Assembly: GCF_036271055.1 (NCBI RefSeq)
Contig: NZ_DATBBJ010000099.1
Span: 155,228-219,227 of the forward strand
Length of the DNA: 64,000 bases
Source: Scandinavium sp036271055
GTDB lineage: Bacteria; Pseudomonadota; Gammaproteobacteria; Enterobacterales; Enterobacteriaceae
Direction of reading: 5' to 3'
Shown: positions 1 through 8,828 of the stretch, piece after piece
How the letters are laid out: every line of letters starts with the position of its first letter
Numbering within the stretch: the stretch's first letter is position 1
The notes under the pieces: generated by a model
What the model saw: only the letters and a program-made list of their open reading frames with translations
What the model was told of the DNA's origin: nothing
Database searches by the model: none
Program-made: the position numbers and the translations under genes

Positions 1-1479
1 CTCAACGATACTCACCCGACCATCGCCATTCCGGAACTGCTGCGCGTGCTTATCGACGAGCATCAACTGAGCTGGGACGACGCGTGGGCCATCACTAGCA
101 AAACCTTCGCTTACACCAACCACACTCTGATGCCGGAAGCGCTCGAGTGCTGGGATGAAAAACTGGTCAAAGCCCTGCTGCCGCGCCACATGCAAATCAT
201 CAACGAAATCAACAAGCGCTTCAAAACGCTGGTCGATAAAACCTGGCCGGGCGACGGAGCCGTGTGGGCCAAACTGGCTGTCGTTCATGATAAGCAAGTG
301 CGCATGGCGAACATGTGCGTGGTGAGCGGCTTTGCGGTCAACGGCGTTGCGGCGCTGCACTCCGATTTGGTGGTGAAAGATCTGTTCCCGGAATATCACC
401 AACTGTGGCCGAACAAATTCCACAACGTCACCAACGGCATCACGCCACGTCGCTGGATCAAACAGTGCAACCCGGCGCTGGCAGCGTTGTTCGACAAAAC
501 ATTGAAGAAAGAGTGGGCCAACGATCTCGACCAACTGATCAAGCTGGAAAAATACGCTGACGACGCGAAATTCCGCAAAACCTGGCGCGACATTAAACTC
601 GCCAACAAGCAACGTCTGGCCGAATTTGTGAAGCACCGCACCGGGATTGAAATCAATCCGGCGGCGATTTTTGATATTCAAATCAAACGTCTGCATGAGT
701 ACAAACGTCAGCACCTGAACCTGTTGAATATCCTGGCGCTGTACAAAGAAATTCGTGAAAACCCGCAGGCCGACCGTGTGCCGCGTGTGTTCCTGTTTGG
801 CGCGAAAGCCGCACCCGGTTATTACCTTGCGAAGAACATCATTTTTGCCATCAACAAAGTGGCGGAAGTGGTCAACAACGACCCGAAAGTCGGCGACAAG
901 CTGAAAGTGGTGTTCCTGCCGGATTACTGTGTTTCTGCGGCGGAGCTGCTGATCCCAGCGGCTGACGTGTCAGAACAAATTTCCACTGCGGGCAAAGAGG
1001 CTTCTGGTACTGGCAACATGAAGCTGGCGCTGAACGGCGCGCTGACCGTCGGCACACTTGACGGCGCGAACGTGGAAATCGCCGAGCAGGTGGGCGAAGA
1101 GAACATCTTTATCTTCGGTCATACCGTTGAACAAGTGAAAGCGCTGAAAGCCAAAGGCTACGATCCGCTGAAATGGCGCAAGAAAGACAAAGTGCTGGAT
1201 GCAGTGCTCAAAGAGCTGGAAAGCGGCAAATACAGCGGCGGCGACAAACACGCGTTTGACCAGATGCTTCACAGCATGGGCAAACAGGGCGGTGACCCGT
1301 ATCTGGTAATGGCAGACTTTACGGCTTACGTTGAAGCGCAGAAGCAGGTGGATGTGTTGTATCGCGACCAGGAAGCCTGGACGCGTGCGGCAATTCTCAA
1401 CTCCGCACGCTGCGGCATGTTCAGCTCGGATCGTTCTATCCGCGATTATCAGAGCCGTATCTGGCAGGCAAAACGCTAA
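1..1479 (+). CDS. malP: Maltodextrin phosphorylase, C-terminal part (5' end outside window)
   Basis: Cytoplasmic PLP-dependent glycosyltransferase that splits maltodextrins with phosphate to glucose-1-phosphate. The reading frame is open from base 1 (it reads LNDTHPTIAIPEL, a conserved phosphorylase block), so the gene starts upstream of the window; roughly 490 of the usual ~797 residues are present. The PLP-binding lysine lies in the GTGNMKLALNGALT block, coded near 1008-1050. The stop at 1477-1479 is followed by GGGAGCG and the malQ start 9 bases later, the classical malPQ operon. The promoter and any MalT boxes would be left of the window and cannot be seen. Confidence 0.97.
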   Translation, partial: LNDTHPTIAIPELLRVLIDEHQLSWDDAWAITSKTFAYTNHTLMPEALECWDEKLVKALLPRHMQIINEINKRFKTLVDKTWPGDGAVWAKLAVVHDKQVRMANMCVVSGFAVNGVAALHSDLVVKDLFPEYHQLWPNKFHNVTNGITPRRWIKQCNPALAALFDKTLKKEWANDLDQLIKLEKYADDAKFRKTWRDIKLANKQRLAEFVKHRTGIEINPAAIFDIQIKRLHEYKRQHLNLLNILALYKEIRENPQADRVPRVFLFGAKAAPGYYLAKNIIFAINKVAEVVNNDPKVGDKLKVVFLPDYCVSAAELLIPAADVSEQISTAGKEASGTGNMKLALNGALTVGTLDGANVEIAEQVGEENIFIFGHTVEQVKALKAKGYDPLKWRKKDKVLDAVLKELESGKYSGGDKHAFDQMLHSMGKQGGDPYLVMADFTAYVEAQKQVDVLYRDQEAWTRAAILNSARCGMFSSDRSIRDYQSRIWQAKR

Positions 1480-1488
1480 GGGAGCGCT

Positions 1489-3570
1489 ATGGAGAGCAAA
1501 CGTCTGGACAATGCCGCGCAGGCGGCGGGCATTAGCCCAAGTTACATCAATGCCCACGGCAAACCGCAGTCAATTGGTGCAGACACCAAAAGACGTTTGC
1601 TCGACGCAATGCATCATGGTGCCACCGCCACGAAAGTGGCAGTGACGCCGGTTCCCAACGTGCTGGTCTTCACCCACGGCAAGAAAATGTCGCTGCCGGT
1701 AGAAGGCAGCGGCGAGTATCACTGGATGCTGACCACCGAAGAGGGCGTTCAGCACCAGGGCAACGCGAGCGCAGGCAAAGCGCTCAATTTACCGCAGCGT
1801 CTGCCGGAGGGATATCACACGCTGACGCTGACCCAAAGCGACCATCGCTGGCACTGCCGGGTGATTGTCGCCCCGGAGCGTTGCTATGAACCGCAGGCGC
1901 TGAAACAGGGCAAAAAGCTGTGGGGCAGTTGCGTGCAGCTCTACACGCTGCGTTCCGAAAATAACTGGGGCATCGGTGATTTCGGTGATTTAAAAGTCAT
2001 GCTGCCGGAAATCGCCCGTCGCGGCGGGTCGTTCATTGGCCTCAACCCGATTCATGCGCTCTACCCGGCGAACCCGGAAAGCGCCAGCCCATACAGCCCG
2101 TCGTCACGACGTTGGCTGAATGTGATTTATATCGACGTCACCGCCCTCGACGATTTCCGCGACAACAAAGAAGCGCAGGCGTGGTGGAAACTGCCAACCA
2201 CGCAACAGACGCTGAAATCCGTGCGTGACGCAGAATGGGTCGATTACGCCACCGTGACCGCGCTGAAAATCAGCGCGCTGCGCATGGCGTGGAAAAAGTT
2301 TGCCGTTCGGGATGACGACCAGATGGCCGCGTTCCGCCAGTTCGCGTTGAACGAAGGCGAAAGCTTGTACTGGCAGGCGGCGTTTGACGCGCTGCATGCC
2401 TATCAAGTGAAAGAGGATGAAATGCGCTGGGGCTGGCCGGCCTGGCCTGAAGCGTATCAAAATATCGATAGCCCGGAAGTGAAAGCTTTCTGCGAGACAC
2501 ATGCCGATGAAGTGGATTTCTTCCTCTGGCTGCAATGGCTGGCTTACACCCAATTCGCTGCCTGCTGGAACGAGTGTCAGCGCCACGAGATGCCGATTGG
2601 TCTGTACCGTGATTTGGCAGTTGGCGTGGCAGAAGGTGGGTCGGAAACCTGGTGCGACCGCGAGCTGTACTGCCTCAAAGCCTCCGTTGGCGCGCCGCCG
2701 GATATTCTCGGCCCGTTGGGGCAAAACTGGGGCCTGCCGCCGATGGATCCGCATATCATCGCCGCGCGTGCCTATGAACCGTTTATCGATTTGCTGCGTG
2801 CCAACATGCAAAACTGCGGCGCGCTGCGCATCGATCATGTGATGTCTGTGCTGCGCCTTTGGTGGATCCCATACGGTGAAACGGCGGATCACGGCGCATA
2901 CGTGCATTATCCGGTCGACGACCTGTTATCGATTCTGGCGCTGGAAAGTAAGCGTCACCAGTGCATGGTGATCGGTGAAGATCTCGGTACGGTGCCGGTC
3001 GAAATCGTCGGCAAGCTGCGTAAAAGTGGCGTGTATTCCTACAAAGTGCTCTATTTCGAAAGCGACCACGAGAAGACATTCCGCGCGCCAAAAGCGTATC
3101 CGGAGCAGTCAATGGCGGTGGCAACCACGCATGACCTGCCAACATTACGCGGTTACTGGGAAAGCGGTGATTTAACGCTCGGGAAAACCCTGGGCCTGTA
3201 CCCGGACGAAGTGATCCTGCGTGGGCTGTATCAGGACCGTGAGCTGGCGAAACAGGGACTGCTGGAAGCGTTGCATAAATACGGCTGCCTGCCAAAACGG
3301 GCCGGGCATAAAGCCTCGCTGATGAGCATGACCCGCACGCTTAACCGTGGAATGCAGCGTTATATCGCCGACAGCAACAGCGCATTATTGGGATTACAAC
3401 CGGAAGACTGGCTGGAGATGGCTGCACCGGTAAACATTCCGGGCACCAGCTATCAGTACAAAAACTGGCGTCGCAAACTTTCCACGACCATAGAAGCGAT
3501 GTTTGCCGATGACACGGTAAATAAACTGATTAAAGATTTGGATAAGCGTCGGAAAGCGGCGGGGAAATAA
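1489..3570 (+). CDS. malQ: 4-alpha-glucanotransferase (amylomaltase)
   Basis: Transfers glucan segments between maltodextrins, releasing glucose and building longer chains for MalP. The 693-residue length matches the enterobacterial protein. GH77 catalytic features are visible: the nucleophile Asp449 in LRIDHVMS, the acid/base Glu497 in IGEDLGTVP, and the conserved TTHDLPTLRGYW block. The start ATG is preceded by GGGAGCG. It is translated right after malP. In E. coli the high-affinity gluconate permease gene gntT follows; here the next gene is nfuA on the other strand, 96 bases away. Confidence 0.97.
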   Translation: MESKRLDNAAQAAGISPSYINAHGKPQSIGADTKRRLLDAMHHGATATKVAVTPVPNVLVFTHGKKMSLPVEGSGEYHWMLTTEEGVQHQGNASAGKALNLPQRLPEGYHTLTLTQSDHRWHCRVIVAPERCYEPQALKQGKKLWGSCVQLYTLRSENNWGIGDFGDLKVMLPEIARRGGSFIGLNPIHALYPANPESASPYSPSSRRWLNVIYIDVTALDDFRDNKEAQAWWKLPTTQQTLKSVRDAEWVDYATVTALKISALRMAWKKFAVRDDDQMAAFRQFALNEGESLYWQAAFDALHAYQVKEDEMRWGWPAWPEAYQNIDSPEVKAFCETHADEVDFFLWLQWLAYTQFAACWNECQRHEMPIGLYRDLAVGVAEGGSETWCDRELYCLKASVGAPPDILGPLGQNWGLPPMDPHIIAARAYEPFIDLLRANMQNCGALRIDHVMSVLRLWWIPYGETADHGAYVHYPVDDLLSILALESKRHQCMVIGEDLGTVPVEIVGKLRKSGVYSYKVLYFESDHEKTFRAPKAYPEQSMAVATTHDLPTLRGYWESGDLTLGKTLGLYPDEVILRGLYQDRELAKQGLLEALHKYGCLPKRAGHKASLMSMTRTLNRGMQRYIADSNSALLGLQPEDWLEMAAPVNIPGTSYQYKNWRRKLSTTIEAMFADDTVNKLIKDLDKRRKAAGK

Positions 3571-3576
3571 GATTAG

Positions 3577-3650
3577 TGCGGGCCTACAAAGGTGCTGATA
3601 TTGGGGTTTTGTAGGCCCGTGCAAGCGTAAGCGCCGCCGGGCTAGAATGC
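3577..3650. repeat. REP-like palindromic unit between malQ and nfuA
   Basis: CGGGCCTACAAA (near 3579-3590) is the inverse complement of TTTGTAGGCCCG (3608-3619), followed by a second GC-rich arm AAGCGCCGCCGGGC-like. This looks like an enterobacterial REP/BIME unit lying between two convergent genes, where it may also stabilise mRNA 3' ends or stop transcription. It has no clear T-tract. The assignment to a REP family is by resemblance only. Confidence 0.6.
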
Positions 3651-3666
3651 TTGATGGGGCTAATGC

Positions 3667-4242
3667 TTAGTAGTAAGAGTGCTCACCACGTTGGTGTTCG
3701 GTCAGATCACGAACGCCTTTCAGTTCCGGGAATTCGTTCAGCAGTTGCTTCTCAATCCCTTCTTTCAGCGTCACGTCTACCATCGAACAACCGTTACAGC
3801 CGCCGCCAAATTGCAGAATGGCGAGGCCGTCGTCGGTGATTTCCATCAGCGACACACGACCGCCGTGACCGGCGAGCTGCGGGTTAACCTGCGCTTGCAG
3901 CATATACTCAACGCGCTCCATCAGCGGCGCATCGTCAGACACTTTACGCATTTTGGCGTTCGGTGCTTTCAGCGTCAGCTGGGAACCTAACTGATCGGTC
4001 ACGAAATCGATATCCGCATCTTCCAGATACGGCGCGCTCAGCTCATCGACATACGCGGTGAGCAGGTCAAATTTCAGGGCGGTGTCACTGGCTTCCACCG
4101 CATCCGGCGGGCAGTAAGAAACGCCACATTCAGCATTCGGGGTGCCAGGGTTAATCACAAATACACGGATTTGTGTCCCTTCTTCCTGATTTGCCAGCAG
4201 TTTGGCAAAATGCGCTTGTGCGGAATCGGAAATACGGATCAT
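3667..4242 (-). CDS. nfuA: Fe/S biogenesis protein NfuA
   Basis: Carrier that holds a 4Fe-4S cluster and passes it to apo-proteins, important under oxidative stress and iron limitation. The 191 residues contain an N-terminal degenerate A-type domain (1 to about 95) and a C-terminal Nfu domain with the cluster ligands Cys149 and Cys152 in GGGCNGCSM. Length and ligand positions equal those of the E. coli protein. Transcribed leftward, separate from gntX by 58 bases, with an IscR-type operator just upstream of the ATG. The old name gntY reflects its place near gntX, not gluconate function. Confidence 0.97.
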   Translation of the reverse strand: MIRISDSAQAHFAKLLANQEEGTQIRVFVINPGTPNAECGVSYCPPDAVEASDTALKFDLLTAYVDELSAPYLEDADIDFVTDQLGSQLTLKAPNAKMRKVSDDAPLMERVEYMLQAQVNPQLAGHGGRVSLMEITDDGLAILQFGGGCNGCSMVDVTLKEGIEKQLLNEFPELKGVRDLTEHQRGEHSYY

Positions 4243-4254
4243 AGCTTTGGCCTA

Positions 4255-4279
4255 ATAGTTGACTACTTTAGTCGGTTAT
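4255..4279 (-). promoter_or_regulatory. IscR type 1-like operator upstream of nfuA
   Basis: Read on the minus strand, this 25-base stretch contains CCGACTAAAGTAGTC flanked by ATAA and AACTAT. Against the type 1 IscR consensus (ATASYYGACTRWWWYAGTCRRSTAT, from memory) I count 23 of 25 matches. It sits 13 bases before the nfuA start and overlaps a TATTATAAC-like -10 region. E. coli nfuA (yhgI) is a reported IscR target, so the site fits the gene. Confidence 0.75.
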
Positions 4280-4300
4280 AATACGCCCATCACAGAGGGT

Positions 4301-4975
4301 CTACAAGGTGCGACACAGGCACCATACCTGAACTGACGCTGCGCCGTTTTGCAAAAACAGGCGGGAAAGTTCGGCTACGGTACTCCCGGTCGTGACGACA
4401 TCGTCCACAAGGGCGATATGGAGTCCCTGAACTGGGAATTCAAGACGAAACGCATTTTTCAGGTTCTGTTTGCGCAACCTTGCCGAAAGTTGATGTTGCG
4501 TGGCGGTTGGCCTGATACGGCGAACCGCTTCGGGCTGATAGCGAATATTTAGCCAGCGGGCGAGGGGTCGACAAAGAGTATCCGCCTGATTATAGCCACG
4601 TCGCCAGTGGCGGCGCTGCCACAACGGCACGGCAACCAGCAGGTCTGGTTTTTGCTGTTGCGAACGCGCTTTCAGGCTTAGTAATAACAACCGCGCCAGC
4701 GCACGAGCCAGCTCTGGCTTGCCGCTGAATTTCCAGGTGTGTATCAGTGTTGATAACGGCGCAACGTAATTGTTCACTGCCACCAAATACTGCCAGGGTG
4801 GCGCTTTTTGCAGACAACGCCCACAGGCGAAGCGCGCGTTTGCGGCAGGTAAAGCACATTGTGGGCACAGTGAAAGTTCAGGCGACACGGCGCGGGCGCA
4901 GCAGGAGCAAATCCCCCAATGGGCCAGCGCCAGCGGCATTTGGCATAGCCAGCACAAGCCGTGGGCTGTTAGCAT
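4301..4975 (-). CDS. gntX: GntX, ComF-type phosphoribosyltransferase-like protein
   Basis: Protein of the ComF/GntX family, whose biochemical role is not established; it has been tied to gluconate uptake and, in competent bacteria, to DNA uptake. The N-terminal third carries two Cys clusters (CWLC...CSCC and CPQC...CGRC, residues about 8-54) typical of a double zinc ribbon. The C-terminal part holds the PRPP-binding motif LVDDVVTTGST near residues 189-199. Length 224 compares with 227 in E. coli. It is divergent from bioH with only 38 bases between the starts. Confidence 0.93.
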   Translation of the reverse strand: MLTAHGLCWLCQMPLALAHWGICSCCARAVSPELSLCPQCALPAANARFACGRCLQKAPPWQYLVAVNNYVAPLSTLIHTWKFSGKPELARALARLLLLSLKARSQQQKPDLLVAVPLWQRRHWRRGYNQADTLCRPLARWLNIRYQPEAVRRIRPTATQHQLSARLRKQNLKNAFRLEFPVQGLHIALVDDVVTTGSTVAELSRLFLQNGAASVQVWCLCRTL

Positions 4976-5013
4976 ATTTCCCCTCCGAATTCGAAGAATG
5001 AGAACGATAACTG

Positions 5014-5787
5014 ATGAACGACATCTGGTGGCAAACCAAAGGCGAAGGAAATTGTCATCTTGTGCTGCTGCACGGATGGGGACTGAACGCGGAAGTGTGG
5101 GATTGCATTACGCCGGAATTGAGCTCGCAATTCACCCTGCATCTTATCGACTTGCCGGGCTTCGGACGCAGCGGTGATTTCGGTGCGCTGTCGCTGGAGG
5201 AGATGACCCATTTGGTGCTGGCGAAAGCGCCGGACAAAGCGATATGGCTTGGCTGGAGCCTCGGCGGTTTGGTCGCAAGCCTGGCTGCTTTGTGCGCACC
5301 GGAACGCGTGCAGGCGCTGGTTACCGTCGCATCATCGCCATGCTTTGCCGCCAAGGCTGACTGGCCGGGCATAAAACCGGACGTGCTTTCGGGTTTTCAA
5401 CAGCAGCTGAGTGAGGATTTCCAGCGCACGGTAGAACGCTTTTTGGCGTTGCAGACACTGGGAACAGAAAGTGCGCGTCAGGATGCGCGTAAGCTAAAAA
5501 GTGCAGTGCTGGCGTTACCCATGCCGGGCGAGGATGTGCTCAATGGCGGTCTGGAAATTCTTAAAACGGCGGATATGCGTGCTGAACTGGCAAATCTGCC
5601 GATGCCGTTCCTGCGTCTTTATGGGCATCTCGATGGACTGGTTCCGCGTAAGATCGTGCCGTTGCTGGATGCGCAGTGGCCGAACAGCCAATCCTTTGTT
5701 TTCCCCAAAGCGGCACATGCTCCGTTCATTTCTCATCCCGTGGAATTTTGTCAGCGCTTACTGGCTCTCAAGCAGGTGATTATCTGA
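5014..5787 (+). CDS. bioH: Pimeloyl-[acyl-carrier-protein] methyl ester esterase
   Basis: Alpha/beta hydrolase that removes the methyl group from pimeloyl-ACP methyl ester, ending the disguised fatty-acid phase of biotin synthesis. The catalytic triad is intact: Ser82 in GWSLGG, Asp207 in GHLDGLVP and His235 in KAAHAPF. The oxyanion region HGWG is at residues 20-23. Length 257 (256 in E. coli). It is not linked to the other bio genes, as usual in enterics, and is read divergently from gntX. Confidence 0.97.
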   Translation: MNDIWWQTKGEGNCHLVLLHGWGLNAEVWDCITPELSSQFTLHLIDLPGFGRSGDFGALSLEEMTHLVLAKAPDKAIWLGWSLGGLVASLAALCAPERVQALVTVASSPCFAAKADWPGIKPDVLSGFQQQLSEDFQRTVERFLALQTLGTESARQDARKLKSAVLALPMPGEDVLNGGLEILKTADMRAELANLPMPFLRLYGHLDGLVPRKIVPLLDAQWPNSQSFVFPKAAHAPFISHPVEFCQRLLALKQVII

Positions 5788-5905
5788 TAACTAAGGCAAA
5801 CTGGCGAAATTCATATTAGCGACAATACTTAGTAGGTCGCTGCGTCAGTTGATTGCCTTTGTGCACGTAGCGCTCACATAAAATGGTCCTAAGGAGAGTA
5901 CGGCT

Positions 5906-6175
5906 ATGAAATTAGTTACGGGTATTGTGACAGCACTGGTTATGGGCTCACTGTCTTTTGGCGCGTTTGCGGCAAAAGAGATAACCAAAGAAGATTTGGC
6001 GAAAATGAATCTGACCAAGGTCGGATCAATCACAACGTCGCGCACCACCTCACCGATGGATGCGAAGAAGGATTTGTCGAAAAAAGCCGATGAATTGGGC
6101 GGTACTTATTTCCTGGTGATCGCTGGTGAGAAGAACGAAAAAACCGTTCACGCTAACGCCGACGTCTACAAATAA
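5906..6175 (+). CDS. Small secreted DUF1471 (YhcN/BhsA family) protein
   Basis: An 89-residue protein with a clear signal peptide (MKLVTGIVTALVMGSLSFGA, cut probably after AFA near residue 22) and a mature domain of about 67 residues. The mature part shows the DUF1471 pattern: KVGSITTSRTTSPMDAKKDLSKKADELGGTYFLVIAGEK ends in a conserved hydrophobic strand, then VHANADVYK. Family members are periplasmic or outer-membrane stress proteins (BhsA, McbA, YhcN) with no enzyme activity known. RBS AAGGAGAG precedes the ATG; a terminator follows, so it is a one-gene unit. E. coli K-12 has yhgA, a different gene, at this position. Confidence 0.85.
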   Translation: MKLVTGIVTALVMGSLSFGAFAAKEITKEDLAKMNLTKVGSITTSRTTSPMDAKKDLSKKADELGGTYFLVIAGEKNEKTVHANADVYK

Positions 6176-6181
6176 GCAAAA

Positions 6182-6204
6182 AAGCGGGCCATCTTGGCCC
6201 GCTT
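6182..6204 (+). terminator. Hairpin terminator after the DUF1471 gene
   Basis: AAGCGGGCC and GGCCCGCTT form a perfect 9-bp stem with a 5-base loop, starting 7 bases after the stop codon at 6175. The tail TCGTCATTTAAT is only partly T-rich, so termination efficiency is uncertain. It may also serve feoC from the other side. Confidence 0.75.
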
Positions 6205-6229
6205 CGTCATTTAATCTCACAGCATCACG

Positions 6230-6466
6230 CTACTGAAGCACCCACCATTCGCGCAAACAAGCTTTTCCTTCCGGGCAACTTTTGCAGCTTCCGCTCAGGC
6301 AGTCGTTCGGCTCTTCGTTAATGCGCTTTGCTTTACCCATCGCTTCCAGGCGCATCAGCATTGCGTCAATCATCGCTTGCGGCGTGTGCAACGCGCGGCT
6401 CAGTTGCTGAGCTTCCATTCGCCCCTGCAATGCCAGCATGTCCCGCAGTTCAATCATTGACGCCAT
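6230..6466 (-). CDS. feoC: Ferrous iron transport protein C
   Basis: Small winged-helix protein of the Feo system; in enterics it binds the cytoplasmic part of FeoB, can protect it from FtsH, and may hold an oxygen-sensitive Fe-S cluster. I start it at MASMIELRD (6466), preceded by TAAGGAGCGAAGCG, giving 78 residues as in E. coli; a longer in-frame start at 6508 would lie inside feoB. The four cysteines of the cluster loop are Cys56, Cys61, Cys64 and Cys70. It is the third gene of feoABC, 11 bases after feoB. Confidence 0.94.
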   Translation of the reverse strand: MASMIELRDMLALQGRMEAQQLSRALHTPQAMIDAMLMRLEAMGKAKRINEEPNDCLSGSCKSCPEGKACLREWWVLQ

Positions 6467-6477
6467 CGCTTCGCTCC

Positions 6478-8799
6478 TTAGTGGCAATCGCCCGCTGGGC
6501 TGCTGCAACAGTTCTCGACGGTTTTACGCGTCGCCAGCAGATTCACGTTCACACGACTGCGCGCGCGGCGTAACAGCCCGAGCACCACGATGTTAAACAG
6601 TACCACGGAAAGAATGCAGGTAAGGCTGTAGCGAGGATGCTGGTGGAAACTGGAGACTTGATAGAACAACGTCGACAGTGAGTAAGCGATGTTCAGCCCC
6701 CACAGTACGGAGAAGCCCATCCAGCCACGGCTTGACTCACGGGCGATAGCGCCCATCACTGAGATGCACGGAATATAGAGCAGAACGAAGATCAGGTAGC
6801 TGTAGGCGGCGGCTGCGCTGCCAAATTTGTTGCTCATCACGCCCATCGCTCCGGTCGCCATTTCTCCGTCGCCTTTGCTGGCTTCAATTGGGTTCGCCAG
6901 AACGCTCAGGCTAAAGGTGTCTTTCAGGCTCTGCCAGGTTTCCTGTGCCGCGCCACCGAGTTCATCCAGCAGGTTAAATTCCGCCGGGTTGAAATCTTCT
7001 TGCTGAATATTTTCAGCGGTATACAGCGTGTTCAGTGTACCGACCACCACTTCTTTCGCCATCGCCCCGGTGAACAGCCCGACGGTGGCCTGCCAGTTAT
7101 CTTCATGCACGCCAATCGGTTTGAACAGTGGGGTGATCACCTGGCTGACGGAAGCCAGCGCGGAATCGTTAATGTTATCCGCCGCTTTGCCGCTAAGCGT
7201 GAAGCTGTTCAGAGCGCTGAGGAAAATACTCACAATCACGATGACTTTACCGGCGCGCAGCACGAAGCCTTTCAGGCGCTGCCAGGTCTGGATAATCAGG
7301 CTTTTGAGGTGCGGAACGTGGTACACCGGCAGCTCCATCACGAACGGCGATGCTTCGCCACGCATAATGGTGTGTTTAAGCATCAGGCCGGTGAGGATTG
7401 CCATCACGATACCCAGAACGTACAGCGAGAACACCGCCAGCGCGCCTTCCTGGCCGAAAAAGGCCGCTGCGAACACCGCGAAAATCGCCAGGCGTGCGCC
7501 GCAGGACATAAACGGCGCCATCATGATGGTCATGAGGCGTTCACGCGGCGCATCCAGCGTACGCGCACCCATCACCGAGGGAACGTTACAGCCGAAACCG
7601 ACAATCAGTGGCACGAATGATTTACCCGGCAAGCCGAGCGACTGCATCAAGCGGTCCATCACGAACGCCGCACGCGCCATGTAGCCTGAGTCTTCGAGGA
7701 ACGAGAGGAACAGGTACATCATGCCGATTTGCGGCACCAGCGGCAGGACGGTGTTGATCCCGCCGCCAATCCCTTGCGCGAGGAAAATCGTCAGCCATTC
7801 AGGGAAGTGCAGCGTTGCGCCTATCCACTGAATGCCGTGAATGAAGATAGCAACTGAACCGGCGTCGAAAATCGGCTGTAACGCGCCGCCAATATTGATG
7901 GCCAGCAGGAACATCAGGTACATGACGAACAGGAATACCGGCAGGCCGAGGAAACGGTTGAGGATGATTTTATCCACGGCGGCGGTGAAACGGCTCGGTT
8001 CTGCGGTCAACGTGTTACTCACCACGTCACACACGGCGGCGATGGACTGATAACGCGCATCGGCAATGTGCAGCGCCGGGTCGTCCATTTCTTCATGTAG
8101 ACGAGTCAGCGCAATATCAAGCTGTTGCTGCGCGGCATCCCCGGCGTAGGCCAGGCTGTAGATATCGCCTTCCAGCATTTGCAGACCCAACCAGCGACGC
8201 TGCTTGAGCGGCATCTCTTGTGGCATCGCGTGTGACAGCGTATTCGCTTCATGCAGCAGCGGTTGTGCGTAATGCACCAGTTCTAAATCGTCGTTGGCCT
8301 GATGACGGTCAATCGCCATTTTCAGCGCTTCAATACCGCGCCCACGTGTCGAAACCAGCGGGATAACCGGGCAGCCGAGGCGTTTCGCCAGCGCGTCGAC
8401 TTCAATGCGAATTTGCTGTTTCTCGGCGATATCCAGCATGTTCAGCGCCACGATGCACGGAATGCCGAGTTCCAGCAGTTGCAGCGTCAGATACAAATTA
8501 CGCTCAAGATTGGAGGCATCGACCACGTTAATCAGCAAATCGGCATCACCGCTCAGGATGTAGTGACAGGCAATCTGCTCATCCAGTGAGGTTTGCGATG
8601 AGATCGTGGTCAGGGAATAGGTGCCTGGCAGGTCAACCAGCGTTACGTGATTGTCAGTGGTGTTGAACTGGCCTTCTTTACGCTCAACGGTGACGCCTGC
8701 CCAGTTGCCCACGCGCTGACGCGCCCCGGTCAACTGATTGAATAACGTTGTCTTCCCGGAATTAGGATTGCCAATTAAGCCAATGGTTAATTTCTTCAT
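6478..8799 (-). CDS. feoB: Ferrous iron transporter FeoB
   Basis: Inner-membrane Fe(II) permease with an N-terminal GTPase. The G1 loop GNPNSGKTT is at residues 10-18, with G2/switch region VGNWAGVTVE, G3 DLPGTYSL and G4 LNMLDIAE visible. After a guanine-dissociation-inhibitor-like region come the membrane segments, with the two Gate motifs around GCNVPSVMGARTL and YIPCISVMGAI. Length 773 equals E. coli. The C-terminus ends in a Cys-rich tail (VENCCSSPAGDCH). Second gene of the operon, 29 bases after feoA. Confidence 0.97.
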   Translation of the reverse strand: MKKLTIGLIGNPNSGKTTLFNQLTGARQRVGNWAGVTVERKEGQFNTTDNHVTLVDLPGTYSLTTISSQTSLDEQIACHYILSGDADLLINVVDASNLERNLYLTLQLLELGIPCIVALNMLDIAEKQQIRIEVDALAKRLGCPVIPLVSTRGRGIEALKMAIDRHQANDDLELVHYAQPLLHEANTLSHAMPQEMPLKQRRWLGLQMLEGDIYSLAYAGDAAQQQLDIALTRLHEEMDDPALHIADARYQSIAAVCDVVSNTLTAEPSRFTAAVDKIILNRFLGLPVFLFVMYLMFLLAINIGGALQPIFDAGSVAIFIHGIQWIGATLHFPEWLTIFLAQGIGGGINTVLPLVPQIGMMYLFLSFLEDSGYMARAAFVMDRLMQSLGLPGKSFVPLIVGFGCNVPSVMGARTLDAPRERLMTIMMAPFMSCGARLAIFAVFAAAFFGQEGALAVFSLYVLGIVMAILTGLMLKHTIMRGEASPFVMELPVYHVPHLKSLIIQTWQRLKGFVLRAGKVIVIVSIFLSALNSFTLSGKAADNINDSALASVSQVITPLFKPIGVHEDNWQATVGLFTGAMAKEVVVGTLNTLYTAENIQQEDFNPAEFNLLDELGGAAQETWQSLKDTFSLSVLANPIEASKGDGEMATGAMGVMSNKFGSAAAAYSYLIFVLLYIPCISVMGAIARESSRGWMGFSVLWGLNIAYSLSTLFYQVSSFHQHPRYSLTCILSVVLFNIVVLGLLRRARSRVNVNLLATRKTVENCCSSPAGDCH

Positions 8800-8828
8800 T
8801 TTACTGGACTCGCTGTGTCTGGCAGGAA

